Below the pieces are notes generated by a model. The model was not told where the DNA came from. It made no database searches and worked only from the letters and a program-made list of their open reading frames with translations. From the NCBI GenBank assembly GCA_963817485.1, contig CAWFOR010000020.1, positions 372,001 to 436,000 on the forward strand: DNA of 64,000 nt, written 5' to 3'. A program made the position numbers and the translations under genes. Position 1 is the first letter of the stretch. Each line of letters opens with the position of its first letter. Source of the stretch: Hyphomicrobium_A sp963817485 (lineage in GTDB: Bacteria > Pseudomonadota > Alphaproteobacteria > Rhizobiales > Hyphomicrobiaceae). Shown in pieces: positions 17,566-26,892 of this stretch.

Positions 17566-19233
17566 TCACTCCGCAGGCACTGCCGCGGCATCGCCGCGCA
17601 GCTCCGCCGCCGCCGCCGATGCCGGCTGCTCGGCGAGATCTGTCGACACGTCGCCGCGGATCGTGCGCCAGACGTTGATGGCCATGAGAATACCGCCCAG
17701 GAGGAACAGCGATCCGCCGGTGGCGCGGATGACGTAGGGCCAGTGCATGGCCTCGACCGTCTCGACGAACGAGTACTTGAGGAAGCCGAGGCTGTCGTAG
17801 GCGCGCCACATCAGGCCCTGCGTAATGCCGGACACCCACATGGCCGAGACGTAGAGAACGAGCCCGAGGGTGGCGACCCAGAAGTGCCACTCGACGAGGC
17901 GGAGCGAGTAGAGCCCGCGCCGCTTCCAGAGCCACGGCACCAGGCAGTAGATGGCGCCGAAGGACACCATGCCGACCCAGCCGAGCGCGCCGGAGTGCAC
18001 GTGGCCGATGGTCCAGTCGGTGTAGTGCGAGAGCGAGTTCACCGACTTGATCGACATGAGGGGGCCTTCGAAGGTCGACATGCCGTAGAAGGCGACCGAC
18101 ACCACGAGGAGGCGCACGACAGGGTCGGTGCGCAGCCGGTCCCAGGCGCCCGAAAGCGTCATCAGACCGTTGATCATGCCGCCCCACGAGGGCATCCACA
18201 GCATGATCGAGAAGGTCATGCCGAGCGTCTGCGCCCACTCAGGCAGCGCGGTGTAGTGGAGGTGATGCGGCCCCGCCCAGATGTAGAGGAAGATCAGCGA
18301 CCAGAAGTGCACGATCGACAGCCGGTAGGAATAGACCGGCCGTTCGACCCGCTTCGGGATGAAGTAGTACATGATGCCGAGGAAGCCCGCGGTGAGGAAG
18401 AAGCCCACCGCGTTGTGGCCGTACCACCATTGCGTCATCGCATCCTGCACGCCCGAGAACGCCGAGTAGCTTTTCGTGCCGAGGAACGAGACAGGCACCG
18501 CCAGGTTGTTGACGACGTGCAGCATGGCGATGGTGACGATGAAGGCTAGGAAGAACCAGTTCGCCACGTAGATGTGAGGCTCGCTGCGCTTCCACAGCGT
18601 GGCGAGGAAGATGAGCAGGTAGACGACCCAGACGAGCGTCAGCCAGAGGTCGACGTACCACTCAGGCTCGGCGTACTCCTTGCCCTCGGTGACGCCCAGC
18701 ACGTAGCCCGAGGCCGCGAGCACGATGAAGAGCTGGTAGCCCCAGATGACGAACCACGGCGCCCAGTAGCCGGCGATGCGCGCGCGGCAGGTGCGCTGCA
18801 CGACGTAGAACGACGTGGCGAGCAGCACGTTGCCGCCGAAGGCGAAGATCACGGCCGAGGTATGCACCGGGCGCAGGCGCCCGAAATTGGTCCAGGGCAG
18901 GTCGAGGTTGAGGGCGGGGAAGGCAAGCTGCCAGGCGATGATGTCGCCGACGAGGAAGCCGACGACCCCCCACAACACGGCGGCAATGACCGCCACCTTG
19001 ATGGGGCCGTCCATGTAGCTGTCCTGCTCGTCCTTGCCGCCCCGGCGTGGATGCGTGGCGACGTAGTATCCGCCCGCGGCGAAGAAGACGAAGAACAGAA
19101 GACCGTGGAAGGTCATCACCGGGTCGCTCGTAGTGAGCGCCAAGGCGAGCGCCCCGCCGGCACCGGCTACGGCAACCAGGAGTGTTATCGCGTGCGAAAA
19201 GGCAACGGCCTCTTCCCTAGGCGGCATCGTCAT
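17566..19233 (-). CDS. ccoN: cbb3 oxidase catalytic subunit CcoN
   Basis: 555 residues, about 14 membrane helices. The heme-copper oxidase core is visible: QWWYGHNAVGF (Cu-B His), WAGPHHLHYT (Cu-B His pair) and DWTIGHVHSGALGW (heme b / b3 His ligands). Reduces oxygen to water with high affinity. First gene of ccoNOQPGHIS; a palindromic FNR/FixK-type site lies 77 bases upstream of its start, consistent with induction at low oxygen. Confidence 0.97.
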   Translation of the reverse strand: MTMPPREEAVAFSHAITLLVAVAGAGGALALALTTSDPVMTFHGLLFFVFFAAGGYYVATHPRRGGKDEQDSYMDGPIKVAVIAAVLWGVVGFLVGDIIAWQLAFPALNLDLPWTNFGRLRPVHTSAVIFAFGGNVLLATSFYVVQRTCRARIAGYWAPWFVIWGYQLFIVLAASGYVLGVTEGKEYAEPEWYVDLWLTLVWVVYLLIFLATLWKRSEPHIYVANWFFLAFIVTIAMLHVVNNLAVPVSFLGTKSYSAFSGVQDAMTQWWYGHNAVGFFLTAGFLGIMYYFIPKRVERPVYSYRLSIVHFWSLIFLYIWAGPHHLHYTALPEWAQTLGMTFSIMLWMPSWGGMINGLMTLSGAWDRLRTDPVVRLLVVSVAFYGMSTFEGPLMSIKSVNSLSHYTDWTIGHVHSGALGWVGMVSFGAIYCLVPWLWKRRGLYSLRLVEWHFWVATLGLVLYVSAMWVSGITQGLMWRAYDSLGFLKYSFVETVEAMHWPYVIRATGGSLFLLGGILMAINVWRTIRGDVSTDLAEQPASAAAAELRGDAAAVPAE

Positions 19234-19309
19234 CCCCCTGCGTTTTTCCTTGGTTCGGACAAACAGAGATTGGCCAAAGCGATGTTTGAAGGAGAGCGGG
19301 AATATCGCT

Positions 19310-19323
19310 TTGACCTAGGTCAA
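19310..19323. promoter_or_regulatory. FNR/FixK-type binding site upstream of ccoN
   Basis: Perfect 14-base palindrome TTGACCTAGGTCAA, matching the TTGAT-N4-ATCAA consensus with symmetric T-to-C changes. Its centre is about 83 bases before the ccoN start; if centred at -41.5 the transcript would begin near 19275, leaving a plausible leader. The regulator itself is not in the window. Confidence 0.75.
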
Positions 19324-19392
19324 GGTGCGGCAATGTGGGCTTTGCGGCTTTAGTCGCAGACGAGCGGCCTGCGTGCCTCGCCGGGCGCCGGC

Positions 19393-19752
19393 TCAGGCGG
19401 GCTGCTTTTCCCGCCCGGCGAACTGCGCGTAGGCGTCGATCGCGTGCGCGGCGTACATGACGGACGGCCCTGCGCCCATGTAGATGGCCATGCCGAGTGT
19501 CTCGAAGATCTCGGCCGGGCTGGCACCCTGTTCGACCGCTGCCTTCGCATGGAAGGCAATGCAGTCGTCGCAGCGCGTGGCAACGCCGATGGCGAGCGCG
19601 ATCAGCTCTTTGCTTTTCTTGTCGAGAGCGTTTTCGTGCAGGGCCGCCTGCGCCAGACCGGCGAAAGCCTTCATCACCTCGGGGCTGCCCTGCCGCAAGG
19701 TCCGCAGCGATGCGTTCACCGTCTTCGTCAGTTCCGTCCAATTGGTGGACAT
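19393..19752 (-). CDS. AhpD-like carboxymuconolactone decarboxylase family protein
   Basis: 119 residues with the alkylhydroperoxidase D-like core ATRCDDCIAFHAKAAVEQG, i.e. the CxxC-x3-H redox/proton-relay motif, and EIFETLGMAIYMGAGPS. Small members of this family form oligomers that reduce peroxides or act in ring-lactone decarboxylation; exact substrate unclear. It ends 70 bases before the FNR-type box of ccoN and reads in the same direction. Confidence 0.88.
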   Translation of the reverse strand: MSTNWTELTKTVNASLRTLRQGSPEVMKAFAGLAQAALHENALDKKSKELIALAIGVATRCDDCIAFHAKAAVEQGASPAEIFETLGMAIYMGAGPSVMYAAHAIDAYAQFAGREKQPA

Positions 19753-19978
19753 GGGGCCCCTCTCATCTCGCGCTGAATCAAGAAGGGCAGAAGGAGGCAG
19801 ACGTACTCGCCACCGGCCATGATCTGGCTCAAGGGGAGGCGCGGCCCATCATCGCTGGGCGGCGGCGAGGGAGATCGGCGGTCCTTCGTAACGCCTTGCA
19901 ACCGCGCCTTGAATTGGCATAAACCGGCGCCCGTGCCGGGCATTTTGTTGCCCTTTTTCGGGTGCACGGCTCGCGGCC

Positions 19979-20332
19979 ATGTGGATGCTCGGCGTAGGCG
20001 CGATGATCGCGCCCATATCGTCCCCTGGAGCGGCCGCGCGGTTCGCCGCGCCGCTTGCGCTCGCGCTGCTCGGGGGCGTGCTCACCGGCTGTGCGTCGTC
20101 CGGCCTGATGGACGTTCCACCCGCCCACGTGGCAGCCGAGCCCTACCAGAACATGACGTGCGAGCGCATGAAGTCGGAGGCGGGGGCGCTCAGCTCCCGC
20201 AAGGCCGATCTCGCGCCGGCGCTGTTTCCCTCGATCAGCGAGGAAGAGCGGGAGAAGCGGCTCGCGCAGATCAACGGCGAGCTGAAGACGCTGTCGGAGG
20301 TCTCCTCGCAGAAGTGCAGCACGAGCCGATAG
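19979..20332 (+). CDS. Small outer-membrane lipoprotein
   Basis: 117 residues with a lipoprotein signal ending in the lipobox LLGGVLTGC (Cys near residue 38). The mature part contains a helical EEEREKRLAQINGELKTL segment and two further cysteines. ATG 19979 is used; an internal ATG at 20003 is possible. Convergent with the gene at 20335. Function unknown. Confidence 0.6.
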   Translation: MWMLGVGAMIAPISSPGAAARFAAPLALALLGGVLTGCASSGLMDVPPAHVAAEPYQNMTCERMKSEAGALSSRKADLAPALFPSISEEEREKRLAQINGELKTLSEVSSQKCSTSR

Positions 20333-20334
20333 GC

Positions 20335-20715
20335 TCAGGCTTTGGCGCGACCGAACTTCTCGCGCAGGTAGCTGCCGAGGCCGCAGCCGTCGAGGTTCGA
20401 CGGCATTACCAGCCATGCGCCCTCGGAATAGAGCTTGCGCACAAAGCCGTGGCCGGAGCCCTGCACGACGATGAAGCCCGGGCCGGCCTCGAGCACGCGC
20501 GTGTCACTGCGGCTCATCGCACCCATGGTCGTGGCCTGCGGCCCGAACACGATCACTGTCGGCGAGATCTCGGTGAAATAGGTGAGCACGCCGACGGCGA
20601 CGAACCACGCGAATACAACGGCAAAAGCGGCGGCCGCGAGCTTGCCCGCACGCAAAAGCAGTGCGGCTCCGGAGCCGGGGCTTTCGGTGATCGAGGCGTC
20701 AGTAATCGTAGACAT
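20335..20715 (-). CDS. Membrane-anchored protein of unknown function
   Basis: 126 residues: one membrane helix (LAAAAFAVVFAWFVAVGVLTYF), then a short soluble domain with VIVFGPQATTMGAMSRSD and GFIVVQGSGHGFVRKLY. Last gene of a tight four-gene operon with an FAD oxidase; its start overlaps the preceding gene by 17 bases. No family recognised. Confidence 0.6.
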   Translation of the reverse strand: MSTITDASITESPGSGAALLLRAGKLAAAAFAVVFAWFVAVGVLTYFTEISPTVIVFGPQATTMGAMSRSDTRVLEAGPGFIVVQGSGHGFVRKLYSEGAWLVMPSNLDGCGLGSYLREKFGRAKA

Positions 20716-21778
20716 GCTCCAACTCGGCTTTGGTCGTCGCAAGCTTGCGGATCAGCTCGGTCAGCGCTGGCACCTTCACGTCGAGCCCGACGCGGCGCCA
20801 GCCGGGCTTGGCCTGGATCGGCACCTCGAATATTTCGTGCGCGCCGGGGAAGTCCGTCGCCTCGCCAGGGGGCACCTTCGCCGTTACGAGAATATCATCG
20901 TTGCCGGCGATCTCGGTGAAGTTTCGCCCGCGGCCGGCGAGCCCGCGGATGATCTCGGTAAACGTTCGGTAGCGCGGCGTCTCGATGATCGCGCGCCCGT
21001 CGTCGAGCGTCTTGATGATGGTGATGCGCTCGTCCGCGTCGGTATCGGTCTTATCGAGCCCGGAGACCACGCTGCGGATCTTGAGCGGCGCGGGATCGAG
21101 CCCGGCGAGCGCGCCGAGAGCCTTGGCGTAGACGGCCTTGACCGCGTACTCGAGCGATAGCGAGCCGCGCCGCTCGATCTTGCGCACGAGATTGCCGCCC
21201 ACGAGCGGCGTCTCGGCCCAGAACGCTTTCAGCTTCGCGCCGAAGGGGAAGCGATACCAAGGCGTCTGGCGCAGGAAGAGCGCGTACTCGTCGGCGACCT
21301 TCAGCGCGAACTCGTCCTCGGGCGTTCGCACGGGCCCGCGCAGCCACGCGGTCACGCGTCCAACCGTCTCCTCGTAGAAGCCTTTGATGCCCATCTCGGC
21401 CGCGAAACTCACGCCGATGATGTAGAGCATGGTCATGGTCTCGACCGGAATGGGTGCGCGCGATGACGCGATACGGCGGATGCGGCACAGGTTCGACCAA
21501 TAGCTGCGGATAGAGCCGAAGTAGCCGAAATCGGATTCGCTGCCCTGGCGCGTCACCGCGGCGAAATCCTCATAGGCATGCACGATCGACCATTCGGGGT
21601 AGGTGAGGTAGGTGTTGACCTCCTCGCGCCGGTCGGCCGGATCGAGCACTGACTTGAACGGCTCGGCCTGCGCATCGACCGGCGCGGTGCACATGGTCTC
21701 GGTGAAGACGACCGGGATGAGCGCGGCCACGATGAGCGCGGTAAAGCCGATGCCGACCCACTTCAGGACGCGCAGCAT
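20699..21778 (-). CDS. Large membrane-anchored protein of unknown function
   Basis: 359 residues from ATG 21778. One N-terminal helix (WVGIGFTALIVAALIPVVF) and a long soluble domain with YLTYPEWSIVHAYEDFA and SYWSNLCRIRRIA, plus a second hydrophobic stretch near MLYIIGVSFAAEMG. Four bases separate it from the DUF4383 gene upstream. I do not recognise the family; the operon links it to an FAD-dependent oxidase. Confidence 0.65.
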   Translation of the reverse strand: MLRVLKWVGIGFTALIVAALIPVVFTETMCTAPVDAQAEPFKSVLDPADRREEVNTYLTYPEWSIVHAYEDFAAVTRQGSESDFGYFGSIRSYWSNLCRIRRIASSRAPIPVETMTMLYIIGVSFAAEMGIKGFYEETVGRVTAWLRGPVRTPEDEFALKVADEYALFLRQTPWYRFPFGAKLKAFWAETPLVGGNLVRKIERRGSLSLEYAVKAVYAKALGALAGLDPAPLKIRSVVSGLDKTDTDADERITIIKTLDDGRAIIETPRYRTFTEIIRGLAGRGRNFTEIAGNDDILVTAKVPPGEATDFPGAHEIFEVPIQAKPGWRRVGLDVKVPALTELIRKLATTKAELEHVYDY

Positions 21779-21782
21779 CGGC

Positions 21783-22184
21783 TCAGTCCTTGCCCAGCAC
21801 GAAGCCCGAGAACATGGCGACGCCGCCAAGGATGAGATGCGGCGCACTCGCCAGGATCTTGAAGCTCAGCGGCCAGTCGAGGATGCCGTTGCGGATGATG
21901 CCGAGGTCGAGGAAGCCCGAGCCGAAGGCGACGCCCATGGCGCCGTCGAGGAAATAGAGCGTGCCGAAGATCTTGAGGAAGGCGACGGCCGCGCGCTTCG
22001 ACATCAGCCCGGCGATCAGCGCCCACAGCGCGGAGGAGGAGTGCAGGATATCGTTGAAGAGGTTGAGCTTGAAGATGCCGAAGGTTCGGCCCTCTGCGTC
22101 CGTGAGGCCGGGGATGAAGCCGAGCGCGGTGACGGCCGCCAACACGACGGCGAAGCCCAGGGCAATCTTTTGCGTGCGGTCCAT
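21783..22184 (-). CDS. DUF4383-like four-helix membrane protein
   Basis: 133 residues with four hydrophobic segments and the small-residue-rich NLFNDILHSSSALWALIAG motif seen in DUF4383-type proteins. Function of the family is unknown. It sits 29 bases after the FAD oxidase gene and 4 before the next. Start at ATG 22184; longer in-frame extension overlaps the oxidase gene and was rejected. Confidence 0.7.
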   Translation of the reverse strand: MDRTQKIALGFAVVLAAVTALGFIPGLTDAEGRTFGIFKLNLFNDILHSSSALWALIAGLMSKRAAVAFLKIFGTLYFLDGAMGVAFGSGFLDLGIIRNGILDWPLSFKILASAPHLILGGVAMFSGFVLGKD

Positions 22185-22213
22185 CGTCGGCTCATCCCAT
22201 GCAATGAAAGAGA

Positions 22214-23677
22214 CTAAGGCGCGAAATACGCCTGCCACATGGCGTTGCGGAACAGAAGGCCCGGATCGTAGTGCAGCTTCCTCTCCACGAAGCGGGCGGT
22301 GTTGCGATAGGCGCGCTCGACCTGGTCGCGCCGCGCGTGCAGCCGATAGGGCAGGTAGAAGCACCCGCCGATGGCGATCATGCGGTCGATCATCGCCTCG
22401 GTGAGCTGCAGCATTTCGGCTTCGCCCTCCGGCGTGACCGCCTGCGAGAACGACATGACGGCGGCGATGCGGCGCTGGGGCGCGTAGGCCATGACGCTCG
22501 TCTCGTCCGGACCCACGTAGCGCAGGGTGACGTTGAGGAACTCGGTCATCTTCTCCGGGATGATCTCGCGGCAGGCCTCGAGAAATTCCGGGAAGCGGTC
22601 CACCGGCACGAAGTACTCGTGCAGGATGTCGGTGCGGCTGCGGTCGGCGCTCGCGAGATTGGAGACGGGCTCGTTCATGAGCGAGTTGCGCGTGGCGATG
22701 CCGGAGCTGACCGCCGGGCCCGCGACCGTCTCCGCAAACCAGCGCACGCGTTTCACAAGCTCCGAGCCGACCTGGGCGCGGTAGAGATCGCGCGAGATGG
22801 CCGACAGCGAACCGCTCGTGACGGCCTTCGGCAGGCCGTCCTCCGGCGTCGGCAGCGCGCGATAGGTGATCATCAAGGCTTCGCGGAAGAAACGCGCCCG
22901 GTCGACGTTGAGGCGCCCGTACGCCATCTTCACGCCGGTGTCGCCATCGATCGCCTCGGTGAACTTCCGCGCGAAGACCTCCGCCGGCATCGCCTCAAAC
23001 GTCGGCTTGAGCAAGACGTTGGGCACCATGTCGACCTCGAGCTCGAGGATGATGCCGAAATAGCCGTAGCCGCCCATGGCGAGGCCGAACAGCTCGGAGT
23101 TCTCCGTGCGCGAGCAGGCTAGGATCGTGCCGTCGGCCAGCATTATCTTGAACGCGCGCACGGTCGAGCCGAACGGCCCGTAGGGTACTGGCCAGCCGTG
23201 CGCATTGACGCAGAACGTGCTGGCGACGCCGAAGTCGGCGTTCGACTGCATGACGGCGGGCGAGAAGCCGAGCGGATCGATGGTGGCAATCACTTGATGC
23301 CAGCGCGTGCCGGCGTCTGTGAGGTAGGTTTTCGCGCGCGTGTCGGGCTCGCAGCGGAACGTCTGCATGGTGATGGCGGTGCCGTCGCGCGGTATGCTCT
23401 GGCCGCCCATGGTGTGGCGCGCGGCGGCGACCGCGACCGGGCGTTTCGCGGCGGCGGCATCCTTCAGCTCGCGGCGCAGGTGCTCGATGAAGACGCTCTG
23501 CTCGTCCGTGCCGACGATCCAGTGGCGATAGACGGGCGTCGGGTTGAGCCGGCTCGCGTCGTTGACGATGAAGCGCTTGCCTGTCGTCTCGGCGGCAAGG
23601 GGTAGGCGCGGGAATGCGGCGATCGCAGCCGCGGCTGCCGCCGTCTTGAGAACCTGACGGCGCGTTGGGGACGACAT
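22214..23677 (-). CDS. Exported FAD-binding (PCMH-type) oxidoreductase
   Basis: 487 residues. The N-terminus has a Tat-like signal (TRRQVLK then an Ala-rich core), fitting export of a folded flavoprotein. The FAD domain shows RPVAVAAARHTMGGQSI and YGPFGSTVRAFKIMLADG, as in the PCMH/VAO family that includes sugar-lactone oxidases; the C-terminus LHYDPGLLFRN resembles that of arabinono-lactone oxidase relatives. Substrate unknown. First gene of a four-gene operon with three membrane proteins. Confidence 0.82.
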   Translation of the reverse strand: MSSPTRRQVLKTAAAAAAIAAFPRLPLAAETTGKRFIVNDASRLNPTPVYRHWIVGTDEQSVFIEHLRRELKDAAAAKRPVAVAAARHTMGGQSIPRDGTAITMQTFRCEPDTRAKTYLTDAGTRWHQVIATIDPLGFSPAVMQSNADFGVASTFCVNAHGWPVPYGPFGSTVRAFKIMLADGTILACSRTENSELFGLAMGGYGYFGIILELEVDMVPNVLLKPTFEAMPAEVFARKFTEAIDGDTGVKMAYGRLNVDRARFFREALMITYRALPTPEDGLPKAVTSGSLSAISRDLYRAQVGSELVKRVRWFAETVAGPAVSSGIATRNSLMNEPVSNLASADRSRTDILHEYFVPVDRFPEFLEACREIIPEKMTEFLNVTLRYVGPDETSVMAYAPQRRIAAVMSFSQAVTPEGEAEMLQLTEAMIDRMIAIGGCFYLPYRLHARRDQVERAYRNTARFVERKLHYDPGLLFRNAMWQAYFAP

Positions 23678-23846
23678 GCAAGTCCTTGGGGGAGACCGGC
23701 TAGGTGTTAGGCGCGGCAGCGCTGAGCGCGCCACGACCCACCCTGCCAGACCGCCGTTAGAACTCGGTTGGCAAATTGCCTAAATGTTGAGTGAACGCGG
23801 ACCTCGCGCGCCGCACATCCCGACCACTCGCGTTTGTGGGTCCGCT

Positions 23847-25061
23847 CTAGCGCTGCGCCGACCGAGCCGCGGCGTCGAAGGCGGCGGCGAGGTCTTTGCC
23901 GCCCTGGAGCTGCGCCTCCTCGACCATCTTGGCATCTGTCGCCGCGAGCAGCTTCGACACGGTGTTGTTGTGCGCCGCGACCGGGTTGCGCTCATAGCCG
24001 CCGCGCTGGAAGAAGTTCGACGTCGGCACCTTCTCGCGCAACGGTTGCGGCATCTGCACCATGTCGAAGCCATTCCCGTCGCCGGTGAGGTTCATCATCT
24101 CGAGCTCGGCCGCGGTGAGCGGGGCGGTATAGCCGCTCTTGCGCGCAAACTTCACCGAGGTCAGCAACTTCTCGGTCTGCAACAGCGGGCCGATGTCGAC
24201 GTCGAGATTCGCCGCATGCACGCCGAGGCCCTTTGGAGTCTTGCCGAGACGGTCGTGCGCGTTCCAGTCGTCGGGGACCGTGCGCGAGAAGGCGATCATT
24301 TTCTTGACCGCGGCGATCTTGTCGTGGAGTTGCGTCTTGCGTTCGCCGCTCGCGCTGTCGGCCGCCCGGTTGAGCGCGGCGACGAATTCGTCGCCCGCCT
24401 CCGCCATGAGTTCGACGGAGTTGGTCGAGAGGAGCTGGTTGTAGCCGAGCGCGGTCGAGATCGCGTGCGCGCCAGGCGTGTCGTACTCGAGGCCCGCCTG
24501 CACGTCGTACTTGCCGTCGCCGCCCGACTCAAAGCCGTAGATCTTGACCGCCGCTTCCTTGGTGAGGCCCGCCGCGGAGGCGACCTTGGCGTAGGCCTGC
24601 TTGAAGGCGACCTCGCTCTCGGGCGCCTGCGGCTTGAAGCCGAAGTGCTCCTTCGCGTTGGCCAGGAAGTCCTCGACGATCGGGATCTCGCGCGGCGGTG
24701 GCTTCTTCTCTTCCTCGGGGTTTTTCGGCTTCGGCGGACCGCCGTACACGGGCGGCTGCCGCAGCTCGTAGTCGTCGGCCGTGATCGTTGCGCCGCGCGC
24801 GCGCTTGGCTCGCCGCGCGCGCCGTTTCTCCGTCACCGAGTTCCAATACGGCGTTGCGACCTTCTCGTAGGCGTCCCACGCCTTGGTGTAATCCGCGAGC
24901 TTCTTGCGGTAGAGCTCCATGCGCTTCTGCATGTCGACCGGGGTTGGGACCGGCGCCTCGGTCTTGGCCGGCTCGGCGCGCGGGGCGTCCGCCGCTGCGG
25001 ACATCAGCAGGAGGCCCGCGACGGCGCACGCAACGCATCCACTCGAGATGGAGCCCGGCAT
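23847..25061 (-). CDS. Secreted protein with possible lysozyme-like core
   Basis: 404 residues, signal peptide from ATG 25061. A Pro/Lys-rich N-terminal part (PPKPKNPEEEKKPPP) precedes a domain with KIYGFESGGDGKYDVQAG and STALGYNQLLSTNSVEL. The E-S-G-G and A-x-G-YNQL spacing recalls lytic transglycosylases (catalytic Glu, GxxQ), but this is inference and the family match is weak. Monocistronic, divergent from nothing obvious. Confidence 0.6.
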   Translation of the reverse strand: MPGSISSGCVACAVAGLLLMSAAADAPRAEPAKTEAPVPTPVDMQKRMELYRKKLADYTKAWDAYEKVATPYWNSVTEKRRARRAKRARGATITADDYELRQPPVYGGPPKPKNPEEEKKPPPREIPIVEDFLANAKEHFGFKPQAPESEVAFKQAYAKVASAAGLTKEAAVKIYGFESGGDGKYDVQAGLEYDTPGAHAISTALGYNQLLSTNSVELMAEAGDEFVAALNRAADSASGERKTQLHDKIAAVKKMIAFSRTVPDDWNAHDRLGKTPKGLGVHAANLDVDIGPLLQTEKLLTSVKFARKSGYTAPLTAAELEMMNLTGDGNGFDMVQMPQPLREKVPTSNFFQRGGYERNPVAAHNNTVSKLLAATDAKMVEEAQLQGGKDLAAAFDAAARSAQR

Positions 25062-25308
25062 TCTGCCTCCCTTTGCGCGCCCTCTGGCGCGTTGACCTTG
25101 GCTGGCTAGCGCCTGTCTAGCGGAGCACTGCGGTCCCGGTATGACGCCTGCCTGGCGATTCACCTTAAACGACATCGACAAGATGCGGGCAAGCGTAGAG
25201 GAGGTTCGAGACATGCCGGCTGAGCTTCCCGGGACGCGGGGGCTCCGGTTCGATGAGCCGCCGAACGCGCCAAACCGCCGGCGCGACGACCTCAAACTCT
25301 CCGATCTC

Positions 25309-25768
25309 TTACTCGCAGGGGACCGACAGGGTCATGCCGACCGAGGAGAAGTATTTCTTGCAGCTTCCCGCATCGGCGGAAGCGACGCTCTTTGACTCCG
25401 ACTTCTTGGCGTCGGCCTTCTTTGTCTCCGACTTCGTTTCCGTTTTCGTGTCCGACTTCGTGTCCGCCTTGGTATCCGTCTTGTCGGAAGCATCGGCCGT
25501 CTTCTTGGGCGTTTCGGCAGCAGGCTGCTCGGGCGCGGAAGAGACTTGCGAGCGACTGCTGCGGGAGGCTCGCCTGGGGCGGCATGTAGACCTCGCTCGT
25601 CCTTCGGGCTCTGCGCGCTCCAGGTAGTCGACGACTTCGTCGTCGTCGCAGGCTTTTACGATCAGCGACTGTGCCGCTTATGGAGGGAACGGTAAACCCG
25701 GCTTGCGCGGCTGGGGTCAATGCCAGCGCGAAGGATGCGGCGGCAAGGGCGATCAGCATCTTGTTCAT
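25309..25768 (-). pseudogene. Secreted Lys/Thr-rich protein, frameshifted
   Basis: ATG 25768 opens a clean signal peptide (MLIALAAASFALALTPAAQAG). After about residue 33 the frame loses protein character, while a second frame gives AQSLIVKACDDDEVVDYLER, then (SDTKTETKSETKKADAKKSE) and a C-terminal CKKYFSSVGMTLSVPCE ending at 25309. At least one indel near 25670 is needed, perhaps more around 25560-25620. The tail resembles that of the HtrA-like protein at 29443. Function unknown. Confidence 0.55.
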
Positions 25769-25974
25769 CGGTCGTCTCCGCGTGTTCAGCTCTCTCTGGA
25801 GCCACTATTGTCGCGGAGGTGTCCCCTGCGCTGTTCCGGCGGGAACATGGGCCATGCGGCTCAGCAAATTTCGCTGAACGGCCTCGGCAACTCGAGGCCG
25901 GTAAGTGGACAAACGAAAAGCCGCCGGTCCTGTTGGGCGCGGCGGCTTCGTTGCGTGCGGCTGTCGGTACGAGC

Positions 25975-26802
25975 TCAGTCGAGTGGGGCCTGCACACGGC
26001 GCTCGCGCACCAGCATGGGTGATCGGCCCCAGATGTTGTGGTCGCGATTGTGGCCCCCGCGCTGGGCGCCATACCAGGCCGCAGCCAGCCCGACGAGGAG
26101 TGCGCTCGCGGTGAGGAGGCCGGTCAGCGCCGCGGCCTTGCGGGCGGTTTCGACGGCGCGCTGGGCGTCGGCAAAGGCGGTATCGACGCGCTTCTCCGCG
26201 TCGGCTGCGGGGACGCCGGCGCGCTGGGCGACGGCTTGTGCGAGATAGCTGCGGTCATTCGCGGTCATCTGCCCGTTGGCGACGGAGATGGCGAGAACGC
26301 GCGCAACGTCATCGCGGTCGAGCGGTGCCGCGGCCGTAGCGGTCGGGGACGTGCGCAGCAGCGTGTCCGTTGCGGGCGCCAATACGGTGTCGCCTTGCGT
26401 CGAGGCCATATCCGCGCTCACTTGCGCGGTGGTGATGGTGGTGAGCAGGACAAGGAAGGCGCCGGCCACGATGCCGAGCGACCAGACCAGGAAGCCGTGC
26501 ATCCCGTCGCGGAACGCGACCTCATCGGCGCTTGCCTCGCGCCAGGATGAGCGCAGCCTCCCGGCGATGTAGCCGCCGAGCAGGAATGATCCAATCGTCA
26601 CGATAAGCGACCAGAGCGCCGCGAGCGTGCCGCCGGTCTTGGCGTAGGAATGGCCCGGATAAGCCGAGATCAGCGACAGCCCCAGCGACGCGGCTGCACT
26701 CAAGAGAACGAAAGAAAGGGCCGCGGCTGCGAGCGCTCCCGCAAACACCGGACCCCATTCGACGTGGCTCGTTTCCACCCGGACGGCGACTTCTTTGGCC
26801 AT
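25975..26802 (-). CDS. Multi-pass membrane protein (PhnA-like family name in relatives)
   Basis: 275 residues with four hydrophobic segments: a pair near residues 20-75, one near 105-130, and one near 230-250, with a soluble helical region between the last two (DDVARVLAISVANGQM; AEKRVDTAFADAQRAVE). A strong AAGGAGAG site precedes ATG 26802. Similar proteins in rhizobia carry the uninformative name PhnA-like. It is 15 bases after a 24-residue membrane peptide gene. Confidence 0.65.
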   Translation of the reverse strand: MAKEVAVRVETSHVEWGPVFAGALAAAALSFVLLSAAASLGLSLISAYPGHSYAKTGGTLAALWSLIVTIGSFLLGGYIAGRLRSSWREASADEVAFRDGMHGFLVWSLGIVAGAFLVLLTTITTAQVSADMASTQGDTVLAPATDTLLRTSPTATAAAPLDRDDVARVLAISVANGQMTANDRSYLAQAVAQRAGVPAADAEKRVDTAFADAQRAVETARKAAALTGLLTASALLVGLAAAWYGAQRGGHNRDHNIWGRSPMLVRERRVQAPLD

Positions 26803-26817
26803 GGCCTGCTCTCCTTG

Positions 26818-26892
26818 TTAGCGCAGGCCTAGCAGGCTCAACACGAACATGACCACCACAACTAGTCCGATGAGGTAAATGATCTCGTGCAT
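26818..26892 (-). CDS. 24-residue single-helix membrane peptide
   Basis: ATG 26892 follows AAGGAAGG about ten bases upstream. It encodes MHEIIYLIGLVVVV, then MFVLSLLGLR and stop: nearly all one transmembrane helix with a C-terminal Arg. Peptides of the same pattern are common in Hyphomicrobiales genomes. It leads the membrane-protein gene at 26802, probably in one transcript. Too short for normal gene calling. Confidence 0.55.
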   Translation of the reverse strand: MHEIIYLIGLVVVVMFVLSLLGLR

